A stretch of 64,000 bases of DNA, taken from Bacteroidia bacterium. Lineage in GTDB: Bacteria > Bacteroidota > Bacteroidia > UKL13-3. The notes beneath the pieces were generated by a model. It was not told the origin of the DNA and made no database searches. It saw only the letters and a list, made by a program, of their open reading frames with translations. Where the stretch lies: contig JAIBAK010000008.1 in the NCBI GenBank assembly GCA_019695215.1, positions 1 to 64,000 of the forward strand, read 5' to 3'. Made by a program: the position numbers and the translations under genes. Within the stretch, counting starts at the first letter, position 1, and each line of letters starts with the position of its first letter. Of the stretch, positions 54,087 through 62,948 are shown piece after piece.

Positions 54087-55955
54087 ATGCGGATATTGAA
54101 ATTTGGTAAGGTAGATTCGTCAAATTGGGTAACCTTTGGTTTTTGGGCGATTTTAACAGCGGGAATTGCTCTAAGAGTATACCAGTTTTTAATGGGAGCC
54201 AGCCTTTGGGAGGATGAAGCGCACCTTGCCCTAAGTTTTATACGAAGAAGTTACACAGGGTTACTGCAACCACTGGACTATGCCCAATCGGCACCCGTGC
54301 TTTTTTTATTCAGTGTTGAGACTTTCACAAAGATTTTCGGCTGGGGTGAAAAAGCATTGAGGGCTTTCCCGTTTCTGGTGTCGATATTTACTCTGCCCTT
54401 ATTTTATTTTCTTCTGGTTGATTTAACCAAAAGCAAATTGTCGGCCCTCATAGGATTTTTTCTGTTTTCAGTAAACCTGGCCCTTATTTACTTTGTAAAC
54501 GAGTTGAAGCCTTATACGGTTGATGTGTCTGTTTTTATCATACTCGGATTCATTACGTTTACTTCGTATCCGGCTATAGCCAAAAGCAGGAACAAGTGGC
54601 TGGCTGTTTCAGGTTGTTTGGCTATTCTGTATTCAAACATTGCGGTTATTGTTCTCTTTTGTATTGCCGCCAGTTTTGTTAGGGATTGGTTTTTGGCAAA
54701 GCGTGCCGATTGGCGATTGGCAGCAGTGATGCTGTTGTGGGGTGTAGTGTTCGGGCTCAACTATTATTTTTTCATTTATCAATATCCATATGCCGAAGAG
54801 GTAAGGGCCACATGGTCGTTTGCCTATTGTCCTACCGACATCTTAAGTTGTGAGTTTGTAAACTTTATAAAAACTACCATTGAAACCACCTTTTTTACAC
54901 TTTTACTCTACGTGTCAGAAATAAAAGGAGCCGGATGGTTATTGCTGGTGGTATTTATAGCGGGAGTGCGCCATGCTTACCTGAGCCGGAATTACAGGTT
55001 GCTGATTTTTTTGTGTTGCCCCGTATTAGTTCATTTGGTTGTTTCGGCTTTGCACCTTTACCCGTTTTATTACCGTTTTATATTGTATCTGGTGCCTGCT
55101 TTTATCATACTGATGGCAGTTGGAATACGGGTCATTACCCTGTTTCTTATTCAAAAAACACACCGGATATCCGGCATACTCTTTATAAGTGGAACCATCT
55201 GGTTGTTTATAGAACCTTCCCTTAAACTGTATCCGCTGTGGGATAGAGAGGTTAAACCCTCGCTTGACTTTATCAATAAAAACTACCCGTATGCGCATGT
55301 ACTTATTACTACTCCCCATTCACTATATACGTATTATCATGAAACGGGTTATGCCAGAAACGGGAACTATCGGTTTTTGGAATGGAACCTTACTCCTGAA
55401 AAGTTTTACCAGTTAGTAATGGAGGAGCAGAATAATTTTGTGTTATTGCATTCTGCCGATACGCTCGTTGATGGATATGGACAAGTGATGCGTGATTTGA
55501 GGAGCAAGAATCTTGTAACAAGGGAATTTACTTATAAAACATATACAGTATCCGAGATAAAGCAAAAAAGCGGACGGGTATTTACCTACAAAGACTTTAG
55601 CCCCGAGTCTGTGTTTGAACTAAACGGAGAAAAAGTGGCGGCCAATTGGGGGAATACTGTTTCTTCTGTTCCATGGCAGATTCCTTCAGGTAAATATGAT
55701 ATGGCAGTTCTGTCAAAAGGAACACCCGCTTTTGCTGTTTATCCGCACTTACATGTTATAGCCAATGGCAAAGAGTTAGGTGTTTATTATACAACAACCG
55801 AATATAGTGTGCAGCATTTTACCTTGGAAATAGGAGAAGAGAAAACATTGCTATTGCAGTTTTCTATGGACAACGACACCGTAAATACAGTTGCTAACGA
55901 AGACCGTAATGCATTTATTCGGTCAATAGTATTGACCTCAAAAGGCAATAAATAG
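54087..55955 (+). CDS. GT39/ArnT-like membrane glycosyltransferase with C-terminal CBM60-like domain
   Basis: A 622-residue protein. Residues about 20-365 hold roughly ten membrane segments. The first external loop carries the acidic motif SLWEDEAHLAL (about residues 37-47), where GT-C enzymes of the PMT/ArnT type place their catalytic Asp/Glu. After a soluble part, residues about 505-620 form a compact beta domain with SKGTPAFAVYPHLHVIANGK, the ND of MDNDTV, and EDRNAFIRSIVLT. This matches the pattern of Ca-dependent xylan-binding modules (CBM60). The enzyme probably transfers a sugar from a lipid carrier, and the tail may hold a glycan. The opposite-strand gene at 56110 has the same tail. 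Confidence 0.8.
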   Translation: MRILKFGKVDSSNWVTFGFWAILTAGIALRVYQFLMGASLWEDEAHLALSFIRRSYTGLLQPLDYAQSAPVLFLFSVETFTKIFGWGEKALRAFPFLVSIFTLPLFYFLLVDLTKSKLSALIGFFLFSVNLALIYFVNELKPYTVDVSVFIILGFITFTSYPAIAKSRNKWLAVSGCLAILYSNIAVIVLFCIAASFVRDWFLAKRADWRLAAVMLLWGVVFGLNYYFFIYQYPYAEEVRATWSFAYCPTDILSCEFVNFIKTTIETTFFTLLLYVSEIKGAGWLLLVVFIAGVRHAYLSRNYRLLIFLCCPVLVHLVVSALHLYPFYYRFILYLVPAFIILMAVGIRVITLFLIQKTHRISGILFISGTIWLFIEPSLKLYPLWDREVKPSLDFINKNYPYAHVLITTPHSLYTYYHETGYARNGNYRFLEWNLTPEKFYQLVMEEQNNFVLLHSADTLVDGYGQVMRDLRSKNLVTREFTYKTYTVSEIKQKSGRVFTYKDFSPESVFELNGEKVAANWGNTVSSVPWQIPSGKYDMAVLSKGTPAFAVYPHLHVIANGKELGVYYTTTEYSVQHFTLEIGEEKTLLLQFSMDNDTVNTVANEDRNAFIRSIVLTSKGNK

Positions 55956-56109
55956 TTCTGTCTAAAACCCAATCATGTGTTTTCTGTTTGTGGTTGCCCG
56001 TTTCTTTTAGGGCATAGTAGTGTGATACTACCGGGAAATACCTTCTCATGCACTCTTTAATAAGAGCTACAGGTATTATTTTTCATTGAAGTTGAATAAA
56101 GATAACAAA

Positions 56110-58458
56110 TTAGTTTATCGGGGTAATGGTAATGTTACGGAAAAAAGTATTTCTGTCCTCACCCGTTGCAGAAACAGAAAGGTCATTCGTCATAACAATT
56201 TTAACCTGAATTTCCCTGTCAGAATCAACCTCAAATTCATAATCAGAATTCGTGTAGCTGGAAGTACTGCTGATATCACCTGTTTTTTTATTGTTGATGA
56301 ATACACAGAGTTGAGGGTATATTTGAGTTACAGGAGTCCCTTTTTGTATTACGGATAATTTATATCTTCCTTTTTTCAGAAATACGGGATTCGATTCAAT
56401 TGGATCTCCCCAGAGAGCTATTACCCTTTTGTTGTCAAGATTAAAATAACACTTTTGATCAAAGACTAAATCCGTTGTCTTATGGTTAGAATTATATATG
56501 TTTTTAATAGTAAAAATATCAGTGGTATAGTACTCAATTTGTGCCTCTGATTCATAATACTCTGAATCGCCATTAACAATTATTGCACTGATACTTTCTA
56601 AAATTTCGGATTCTGTAAAGAGAGAAGCAAAGTCGCTGTTGTGTAAAACAATTTTGCCGGTAAAGGCTCCCCCTTCAAGCAATTCACTTGAGGTGCGATA
56701 AGATATCCACTCATCGTTATCTTTCTTGTAGTCTAAATGAAGGAGTGGAAGTTTATCTGCCAGATTGCGGTACATTCCTTTCATAGTATGTTTAACAAAA
56801 ATTTTCACAAATGAGCAGTTATCAGGCAGCCTGATTACTTTGTTTAATTTGATTTTTTCCTGTTTTATTTTTGTGTAGCCAACATCACTATTCTTCTTTT
56901 TCCTCTTTAACAGTAATCTCCATCTTTCATTTGATGAAAAAGTATCTGTAATTTCATAGTTTTTTATAATAAAGAGATTTAATAAACATTCATCATTAAA
57001 AGGGTAACGGCTGTCAATGGCATCATAGTCGTAAATAATAAATTCAGGAGGGTGCTTTCGGTAAAATTCAAGGTTTAGATTTTGCAGATACGGAGTATAG
57101 GCACTGAATGATTGGAAAACAGGTCGCGGCTGATAGTTCAGTCTGTTTTGAAGCAGGTATTGAATGTCCCATGGGAAAATATCAACGGTATTGCGGTTAA
57201 TCGCTTTTAATACTCTTTCCGGAATATGTCGTTTGTTTGCCTGTCCGAAATAGTCAATTGAATTTCTATGCCTGAAACTGTTAATATAATTTTTCGGGGT
57301 GCGAACTATCGACAACATAACTTCTGAAATGGATATGCGGCTCGATTTTAGGAGCAGACAGCCCAATGCAATTAATAGAGATATTTTTAGATGTCGGGTT
57401 TGCAGGTGAGGGGAAGTAAACGGCCTGTTTTGAATTAATAGTACTAAAGGTGCGTAGGCAAAAAACTCCATCATATGTTGCTCATCACTTCTTATTACGG
57501 CTTGTTTTCGAAGAACAAAAATATAAATGGCCGAAACGGAGATGTAAAGCAGGCCGGAGTATTTTTTTTGTTTTACCAGAAAAATGGAATAGTAAATAAG
57601 GAGCAAAATTACTCCTCCGAAAATAATGGACATTCCATCATTCCAACCGGATACATCGCAGTTAAGTCCCATTATTGCCTGATAACCTTTTATGTGTTCA
57701 CCTGCACCTGAAAGATACCCCGGGAGATCAACATGAAGAGGGAATGAGACAGCCAGTATGAATACAAAAGGGAGAAACAGAACACTTAATGTTTGTTTAA
57801 AGGTAATTTCCCGTAAAAAGTTTAAAAACAGGAGCAGCATTATATACAGGATTATTCCAATTAATCCGGTATTAAGCTTTAGGTAAAACGAGGCAGTGAT
57901 TAAGAAAGAAAGGTAGAGGTAAATGTTGAAGCTGAATTTCTCAGCCGCTTTATTTAACCAGTAACAATTAAAAAAAAGGATTATCCATACAACGCCTACA
58001 TGGGTGTGAATTCTTATTAAGAGAATATTGCAAATAATGAATAATACCGCTAAGAACTTGTCTTTTGATTTGTTTAAAACTTCATTAAAAACAATAAAGA
58101 AGTTTGTCATTAAAAATGCATCGAATAGGATAAGTAATATCGAAGGAATGTGATACCCGATTCGGGTTGCAAGAAATCCCAGCGGGCCATAAGTATAAAC
58201 AATATCTTTTCCCCATATCCAGTTTTTTAACAGCGCAATGTTAAAGGTAAATGCCCATGAACAATCAATTCCATACCATGTTGGGCCTTTATCAGCTAGC
58301 AGAGGGGCTACCGCAAAGGAAGAGGTGAGGGTTGCTGCAGCCATTAAAAAGGATATCAGTAACCATATTCGTTTAATAGTAAATTTCTCTTTGAATGTCA
58401 CCTGAGGTCTCTTTGAACGCCATTTACAAATCAGCTGCCTGAGCAACCAGTTCAGCAA
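56110..58458 (-). CDS. Polytopic membrane protein with C-terminal CBM60-like domain
   Basis: A 782-residue protein. An ATG at 58458 lies within the end of the upstream Fe-S gene (35-base overlap), and an alternative GTG at 58401 removes the overlap. About ten membrane segments at residues 30-420 have a GT-C-like look but no motif that I can assign. A soluble region at about 530-660 has unknown fold. Residues about 663-782 repeat the tail of the GT39-like protein: QKGTPVTQIYPQLCVFINNK, ND in MTNDLS, and EDRNTFFRNITITP. It lies convergent to that gene with 154 bases between the stops. Function unknown; a surface-glycan enzyme or flippase is plausible. Confidence 0.72.
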   Translation of the reverse strand: MLNWLLRQLICKWRSKRPQVTFKEKFTIKRIWLLISFLMAAATLTSSFAVAPLLADKGPTWYGIDCSWAFTFNIALLKNWIWGKDIVYTYGPLGFLATRIGYHIPSILLILFDAFLMTNFFIVFNEVLNKSKDKFLAVLFIICNILLIRIHTHVGVVWIILFFNCYWLNKAAEKFSFNIYLYLSFLITASFYLKLNTGLIGIILYIMLLLFLNFLREITFKQTLSVLFLPFVFILAVSFPLHVDLPGYLSGAGEHIKGYQAIMGLNCDVSGWNDGMSIIFGGVILLLIYYSIFLVKQKKYSGLLYISVSAIYIFVLRKQAVIRSDEQHMMEFFAYAPLVLLIQNRPFTSPHLQTRHLKISLLIALGCLLLKSSRISISEVMLSIVRTPKNYINSFRHRNSIDYFGQANKRHIPERVLKAINRNTVDIFPWDIQYLLQNRLNYQPRPVFQSFSAYTPYLQNLNLEFYRKHPPEFIIYDYDAIDSRYPFNDECLLNLFIIKNYEITDTFSSNERWRLLLKRKKKNSDVGYTKIKQEKIKLNKVIRLPDNCSFVKIFVKHTMKGMYRNLADKLPLLHLDYKKDNDEWISYRTSSELLEGGAFTGKIVLHNSDFASLFTESEILESISAIIVNGDSEYYESEAQIEYYTTDIFTIKNIYNSNHKTTDLVFDQKCYFNLDNKRVIALWGDPIESNPVFLKKGRYKLSVIQKGTPVTQIYPQLCVFINNKKTGDISSTSSYTNSDYEFEVDSDREIQVKIVMTNDLSVSATGEDRNTFFRNITITPIN

Positions 58459-59212
58459 TATCCAATACCTGAATATTTTGTTCCTGGTTATGGTGTTTTA
58501 CCCCGTCACGCAGCATGGTCATGCAAAAGGGGCAGGCAGCTGCCACCACTGAAGGATCAGCTTCCAATATATCGTTGGTGCGTTCAATATTTACTTCGGT
58601 TTTGCCGGTTTCAGCTTCTTTAAACATTTGTGCTCCACCGGCACCGCAGCATAAGCCGTTTGCTTTGCTTCGCGTCATTTCTACCAGAGCAGCGTCAAGT
58701 TTCTGAATTACTTCTCTCGGGGCTTCATAAATATTATTAGCCCTGCCAAGGTAGCAACTATCGTGGTAAGTGATACGCTTACCTTTAAATATTCCGCCTT
58801 CAATTTTTAACTTTCCATCATTCAGCAACTGGTTGATAAGCGTGGTGTGATGCACTACCTCATAATTTCCGCCCAGCGATGGGTATTCATTTTTCAACGT
58901 ATTGAAACAATGGGGGCATGCAGTCACAATTTTCTTTACCTCATAGGCGTTCATCACCGCTATATTTTGCATAGCAAGCATCTGAAACAAAAATTCATTT
59001 CCGGCTCTTTTGGCCGGATCTCCGGTACAACTTTCTTCAGTGCCCAATACAGCAAACTTAATTTGCGCATGGTGCAATATTTTAGCAACGGCCTTAGTTA
59101 TTTTTTGTGCACGTTCATCAAAACTTCCGGCACAACCTACCCAAAATAACACTTCCGGTTTTTCACCGGAGTTCATGTAGTCGGCCATTGTTTTTACAGT
59201 AAATTCACTCAT
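58424..59212 (-). CDS. (Fe-S)-binding protein with two CCG domains (HdrB/GlpC-like)
   Basis: A 262-residue cytoplasmic protein with two cysteine-rich CCG domains: the first has FWVGCAGSFDERAQ, SCTGDPAKRAGN and VTACPHCFNTLKNEYP; the second has HDSCYLGRANNIYE, GLCCGAGGAQMFKE and ACPFCMTMLRDG. Such domains bind a noncubane 4Fe-4S cluster in heterodisulfide-reductase-like subunits (HdrB, LldE, GlpC). It probably works with the membrane Fe-S subunit at 62949, which has the 4Fe-4S relay that GlpC/HdrC-type proteins carry. The electron donor and acceptor are unknown. A T9SS cargo gene sits between the two. Confidence 0.92.
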   Translation of the reverse strand: MSEFTVKTMADYMNSGEKPEVLFWVGCAGSFDERAQKITKAVAKILHHAQIKFAVLGTEESCTGDPAKRAGNEFLFQMLAMQNIAVMNAYEVKKIVTACPHCFNTLKNEYPSLGGNYEVVHHTTLINQLLNDGKLKIEGGIFKGKRITYHDSCYLGRANNIYEAPREVIQKLDAALVEMTRSKANGLCCGAGGAQMFKEAETGKTEVNIERTNDILEADPSVVAAACPFCMTMLRDGVKHHNQEQNIQVLDIAELVAQAADL

Positions 59213-59213
59213 G

Positions 59214-62200
59214 TTACTTCTTAAGTAATTTTATAACGTTTGTTTTGTTTTCTTTATCGGTTGCGAGAATAAAATAAAGCCCGGCCGGTAAACCTTTTAA
59301 TTCAATAACGGATGAACCCGAATTTGCCAACCCGCTTGTCCATATCTTTCCCTGGGTATCTGCAATACGGTAGTTGAATTGGTTTGATATTTCTAAATCT
59401 TCCGTATGTAATACCACATAATCTGCAGCCGGATTTGGTGAGATGGTTATTTTTTTCATCGAGGGGGTACCTGCTGACCTGATAGCGGAAAGTGTTTCTG
59501 TTCCGTCAAAATCAATTTGATTCAGTCGGTAATAAAGTTCATTTTTCCCGGTCATTTCAAATGCATTCACATCGGTAAATCTGTAGGAGTTGATTACCGA
59601 TGAATTATCATGTCCTTTTACAAACGCAATTTCAGTCCAGGTTTTTCCATCTTCACTTCGTTGTAAAGCAAAGCCGCGGTTATTTTTTTCTGATGCTGTT
59701 GCCCAGGTAAGTTCTACATTTTTATCTTTTCTCTGAGCATTAAAGTACATGAGTTCAACGGGCACCGGTGAGTTAGCAGGACCAGATATTTGAAAGTCGT
59801 CAATCATAAACCCATCCGCTGCATAAGCCGAGGCAAGATAACCGCTTACTGCGGTAAATACCCACCTGAAACAAACCCGGTTATTCCCTTTTAAAAACGA
59901 TACATCGTAGCTCATGGTTGCATTGTTGTACGAGGCATTCCATCCATACCGGTCAGAAAAAATGCTTGAGTTTAAAACGCACGAAGCAGCAGGGTAGGAG
60001 GTGTACCAATTGGTTCCCGAACCATTCACACCAAGCCGGTTCCATGTGCTGCCGTGGTCGGTTGAGTATTGTACCTGAGTTCCAAAAGGGGCATTGCAAA
60101 ATACCAATGCCATACTGCCTTTAAAGGTTAGTGTATAGGTGCCGTTGGTAGTGAAATTAAAACTTGGAGAATATAAAGCACAGCTATAACCACCTTGTGT
60201 AACATTCGCATTCAGTAATGTTTTCCAGGCGTTGGGCGCAGAGTTTACTGTGGTAAGGGTATTGCCCGGAGCACCGCGCTCCCATAAATTAATTCCCCCC
60301 GAAATAACGTCTCCGTCAAAATGATCTGCAGTGCCGGCATTGTCAAAATTTCCTCCGTTGGCAGGAGTGTAAGGGGTGCCCTGGTAAGGTAAAACGTGAA
60401 TGCAATTGGTATACGTGTAAGCTACACTTCCGTTTACAGTTAATTTTACATCATAGTATCCGGGTGTGTTAAAAGTGTAAGAGGGGTTTTGCACCGAAGC
60501 ATCAGTGGTTCCGTTATTGTCAAAATCCCAGGCCCACGATGAGGCTCTGGTGGAAAGATCAGTAAATGTAACAGTGGTTCCGGGATATATCACTCTTTTA
60601 GGTACCGAGAAATTGGATTTTACCGAAGTAAATCCATCGGTGGAGTAAAGGCCTCTTCCGTGAGTGGCGGCAATAACAATACTATCGCTGTAGCGCACCT
60701 TAAGCATGTCCACACGTACATTGGCCAGCCCGGTATTGGTAGAACCCCAGTTGGTTGTTCCTGTATTCAGGTTATCGGTAGTCCACACACCAAGTTCAGT
60801 TGCTAAAATAGCCTGGTCATTATTTGACGGATTGAATAAACACCACCTTACCGGCATATCGGGCAGGTTTCCTTCTACTGAAGTCCAGCTTGTACCATTG
60901 TTGGTAGATTCCCACACGCTGTTTACTCCAAAATTGGAGAATGTAACCAGCATATGATTTTCATTTCCTTTTTCCACCTCAATGCAGGAAACACTTGCTG
61001 CAGGAAGGCCTGTATTGATTGCCGTTTCAGTTGGCGAGGCTCCGTTGGCATTAGTTACTTTTATTACCCTTCCGTTGGAGGTTCCAATGTAAAGGGTGGT
61101 TGCCGTATTAGGTGAAACTTTTAAGTGGGTTACCGTTCCGCCTCCCATGGTAAAAGTATGTGTGGTTTTAGTTGGAGCACCCGAAAAAATATTTGTCCAT
61201 CGCTGAATTTGATTCGCAGCCTTTGCCGAGTAAAGAATATCATTCACTCCATCCAAATCACTTGGATTTACAAAGGAGCCGGTATTGTCAGATGCCAAAC
61301 CGGTAAACGAAGCTCCTCCATTTGTAGAATAATAAATATTGTTATAAACGTAAGAAGTAAGCTGGTTGCTCCCGTTGTTGATATCGATGTGGCAGAAAAC
61401 TCCGTCTCCGCCCGAAGCCTGAGTGGTGGTATTTATACCTGCACTTGTAAATTTATGGGATCCGTTGTCCTGCGCTCCGGCAAGAAAATAATTTGTTCCG
61501 GCAGTGGGGTGAATTGCGCATCCGTAAAACTGTGCAGTGTTGTAATTATAATCTTTACGGGATATGGTTGGAGAGGCAGCATTGGCATTAGTGGTGCGGT
61601 AAATTCCGCCATCATTGGTAAAATAGCAAATGGACGAACTTCCGGGGCTATAAAACGCACTATGTTGATCCGCATGCACGTATTGATAACCAAATCCTCC
61701 GTACCAGTGAGAAACCTGAGTCCATGAAGTTCCTCCGTTGGCCGTTTTAAATAAGTCAACTCCGCCCACAAAAACTACATCCCGGTTATTCGGGTCAACG
61801 GCTATTGATAAATCATACCAGGCCTGTGTTCGCGAAATGTCGGCAGCAGGAATACCTCCATCAGCATCAACGGGCTTGGTCAGCGAAACAAAAGTGCCAC
61901 CTGCATTGGTAGATTTAAGAATGGCATTCACGGCTCTTGTTTTTTCGAGCATTACATATACATAGTTGCTGTCATTGGCAGCAAGTCCAAGTTCCATTCT
62001 GCCGGGCGATGCAACAGGAAGGGTTAACGGACTGTTCCAACTGGTGCCCGTTGTGGTAACAGATTTGTGAATACTTCCGTCCGAGCCAAGTGAGGTACCC
62101 ATGGTGGCATACAAAATGCCATTGGGAGCCATTTCAATATCCCAGCAATTATTTGCAGTAGCTCCGGCTGTGCCTGCTCCAAGCACTTTTGCAAATGAGG

Positions 62201-62939
62201 TCCCTCCGGTAGCCGAACGGTATAACCCGTTTCGTGTAGCTACAAATAGTACTCCCGATGTGTTGCAGAAAATCTTATTACAATAATAAAAGTTGGAGTT
62301 GTTGGTAGCCGCTAATTGACTCCAGGTGGCTCCGCCATCGGTGCTTTTCCAAACACCCAGACCTCTTATCGCATCTATATTTGAATATCCTTCTCCTGTA
62401 CAAAAATACATAGTGAGAGGGGCCGATGGATCTTGCGTGATTGATGTGATGGCAAGGTTTCCAAAAAGGTCATTCACCACAGTCCAGGCGGGTGATGCCG
62501 AAGTAATATCGGTAGTTTTCCATAATCCACCGCCTACGCTTCCAACCCATACGGTTTTCCCCGAGGCGTCATTCAAATCAACCCAAATTGCACGTGTTCG
62601 GCCCCCCTGATTATTTGGCCCGCGTTCGGTCCAGTTTACGAATGAAACTGCTGCGTTGGTTTTATATTTTCCCTGTTTGTTTAATTGTTCGTAAGCAATC
62701 AGCAATCGCTCGGCAGGAACAGTATTCGTTTTCGGATCTTTGGTTTTTTCAAATTCCTGTTGAAGTGCTTCAAGCGGATTGTCTCTTTCTTCTTCCTCTG
62801 ATTCATTAAAAAGGTTTTCGGAAATGACAGTTTTGTGATTGTTTAAAGAATCATGTTTTACCAGCCAAAACAGACCGGAGAAAACTGTGGTGAAGAGAAG
62901 TAAGGAAAGATAAAAATCAATTCTTTTTTTCACTGTCAA
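59214..62939 (-). CDS. Secreted BNR/sortilin-like T9SS cargo with PKD domain
   Basis: A 1241-residue protein starting at TTG (62939), or GTG at 62933. A signal/anchor segment (FYLSLLLFTTVFSGLFWLV) lies at residues 9-27. Residues about 100-770 hold BNR/Asp-box repeats of a VPS10-like propeller (STDGGATWSQL, TANGGTSWTQV, TNNGTSWTSV). A PKD domain lies at about 775-855 (GTTVTFTDLSTRASSWAWDF), followed by a beta-sandwich at about 870-1045. A T9SS type A tail ends the protein (ISPNPAADYVVLH, LPAGLYFILAT). The protein would be exported by SprA and may bind or process glycans or peptides. Its position 2 bases before one Fe-S gene and 9 bases after the other is unusual. Confidence 0.9.
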   Translation of the reverse strand: MTVKKRIDFYLSLLLFTTVFSGLFWLVKHDSLNNHKTVISENLFNESEEEERDNPLEALQQEFEKTKDPKTNTVPAERLLIAYEQLNKQGKYKTNAAVSFVNWTERGPNNQGGRTRAIWVDLNDASGKTVWVGSVGGGLWKTTDITSASPAWTVVNDLFGNLAITSITQDPSAPLTMYFCTGEGYSNIDAIRGLGVWKSTDGGATWSQLAATNNSNFYYCNKIFCNTSGVLFVATRNGLYRSATGGTSFAKVLGAGTAGATANNCWDIEMAPNGILYATMGTSLGSDGSIHKSVTTTGTSWNSPLTLPVASPGRMELGLAANDSNYVYVMLEKTRAVNAILKSTNAGGTFVSLTKPVDADGGIPAADISRTQAWYDLSIAVDPNNRDVVFVGGVDLFKTANGGTSWTQVSHWYGGFGYQYVHADQHSAFYSPGSSSICYFTNDGGIYRTTNANAASPTISRKDYNYNTAQFYGCAIHPTAGTNYFLAGAQDNGSHKFTSAGINTTTQASGGDGVFCHIDINNGSNQLTSYVYNNIYYSTNGGASFTGLASDNTGSFVNPSDLDGVNDILYSAKAANQIQRWTNIFSGAPTKTTHTFTMGGGTVTHLKVSPNTATTLYIGTSNGRVIKVTNANGASPTETAINTGLPAASVSCIEVEKGNENHMLVTFSNFGVNSVWESTNNGTSWTSVEGNLPDMPVRWCLFNPSNNDQAILATELGVWTTDNLNTGTTNWGSTNTGLANVRVDMLKVRYSDSIVIAATHGRGLYSTDGFTSVKSNFSVPKRVIYPGTTVTFTDLSTRASSWAWDFDNNGTTDASVQNPSYTFNTPGYYDVKLTVNGSVAYTYTNCIHVLPYQGTPYTPANGGNFDNAGTADHFDGDVISGGINLWERGAPGNTLTTVNSAPNAWKTLLNANVTQGGYSCALYSPSFNFTTNGTYTLTFKGSMALVFCNAPFGTQVQYSTDHGSTWNRLGVNGSGTNWYTSYPAASCVLNSSIFSDRYGWNASYNNATMSYDVSFLKGNNRVCFRWVFTAVSGYLASAYAADGFMIDDFQISGPANSPVPVELMYFNAQRKDKNVELTWATASEKNNRGFALQRSEDGKTWTEIAFVKGHDNSSVINSYRFTDVNAFEMTGKNELYYRLNQIDFDGTETLSAIRSAGTPSMKKITISPNPAADYVVLHTEDLEISNQFNYRIADTQGKIWTSGLANSGSSVIELKGLPAGLYFILATDKENKTNVIKLLKK

Positions 62940-62948
62940 TTCGGTTGG

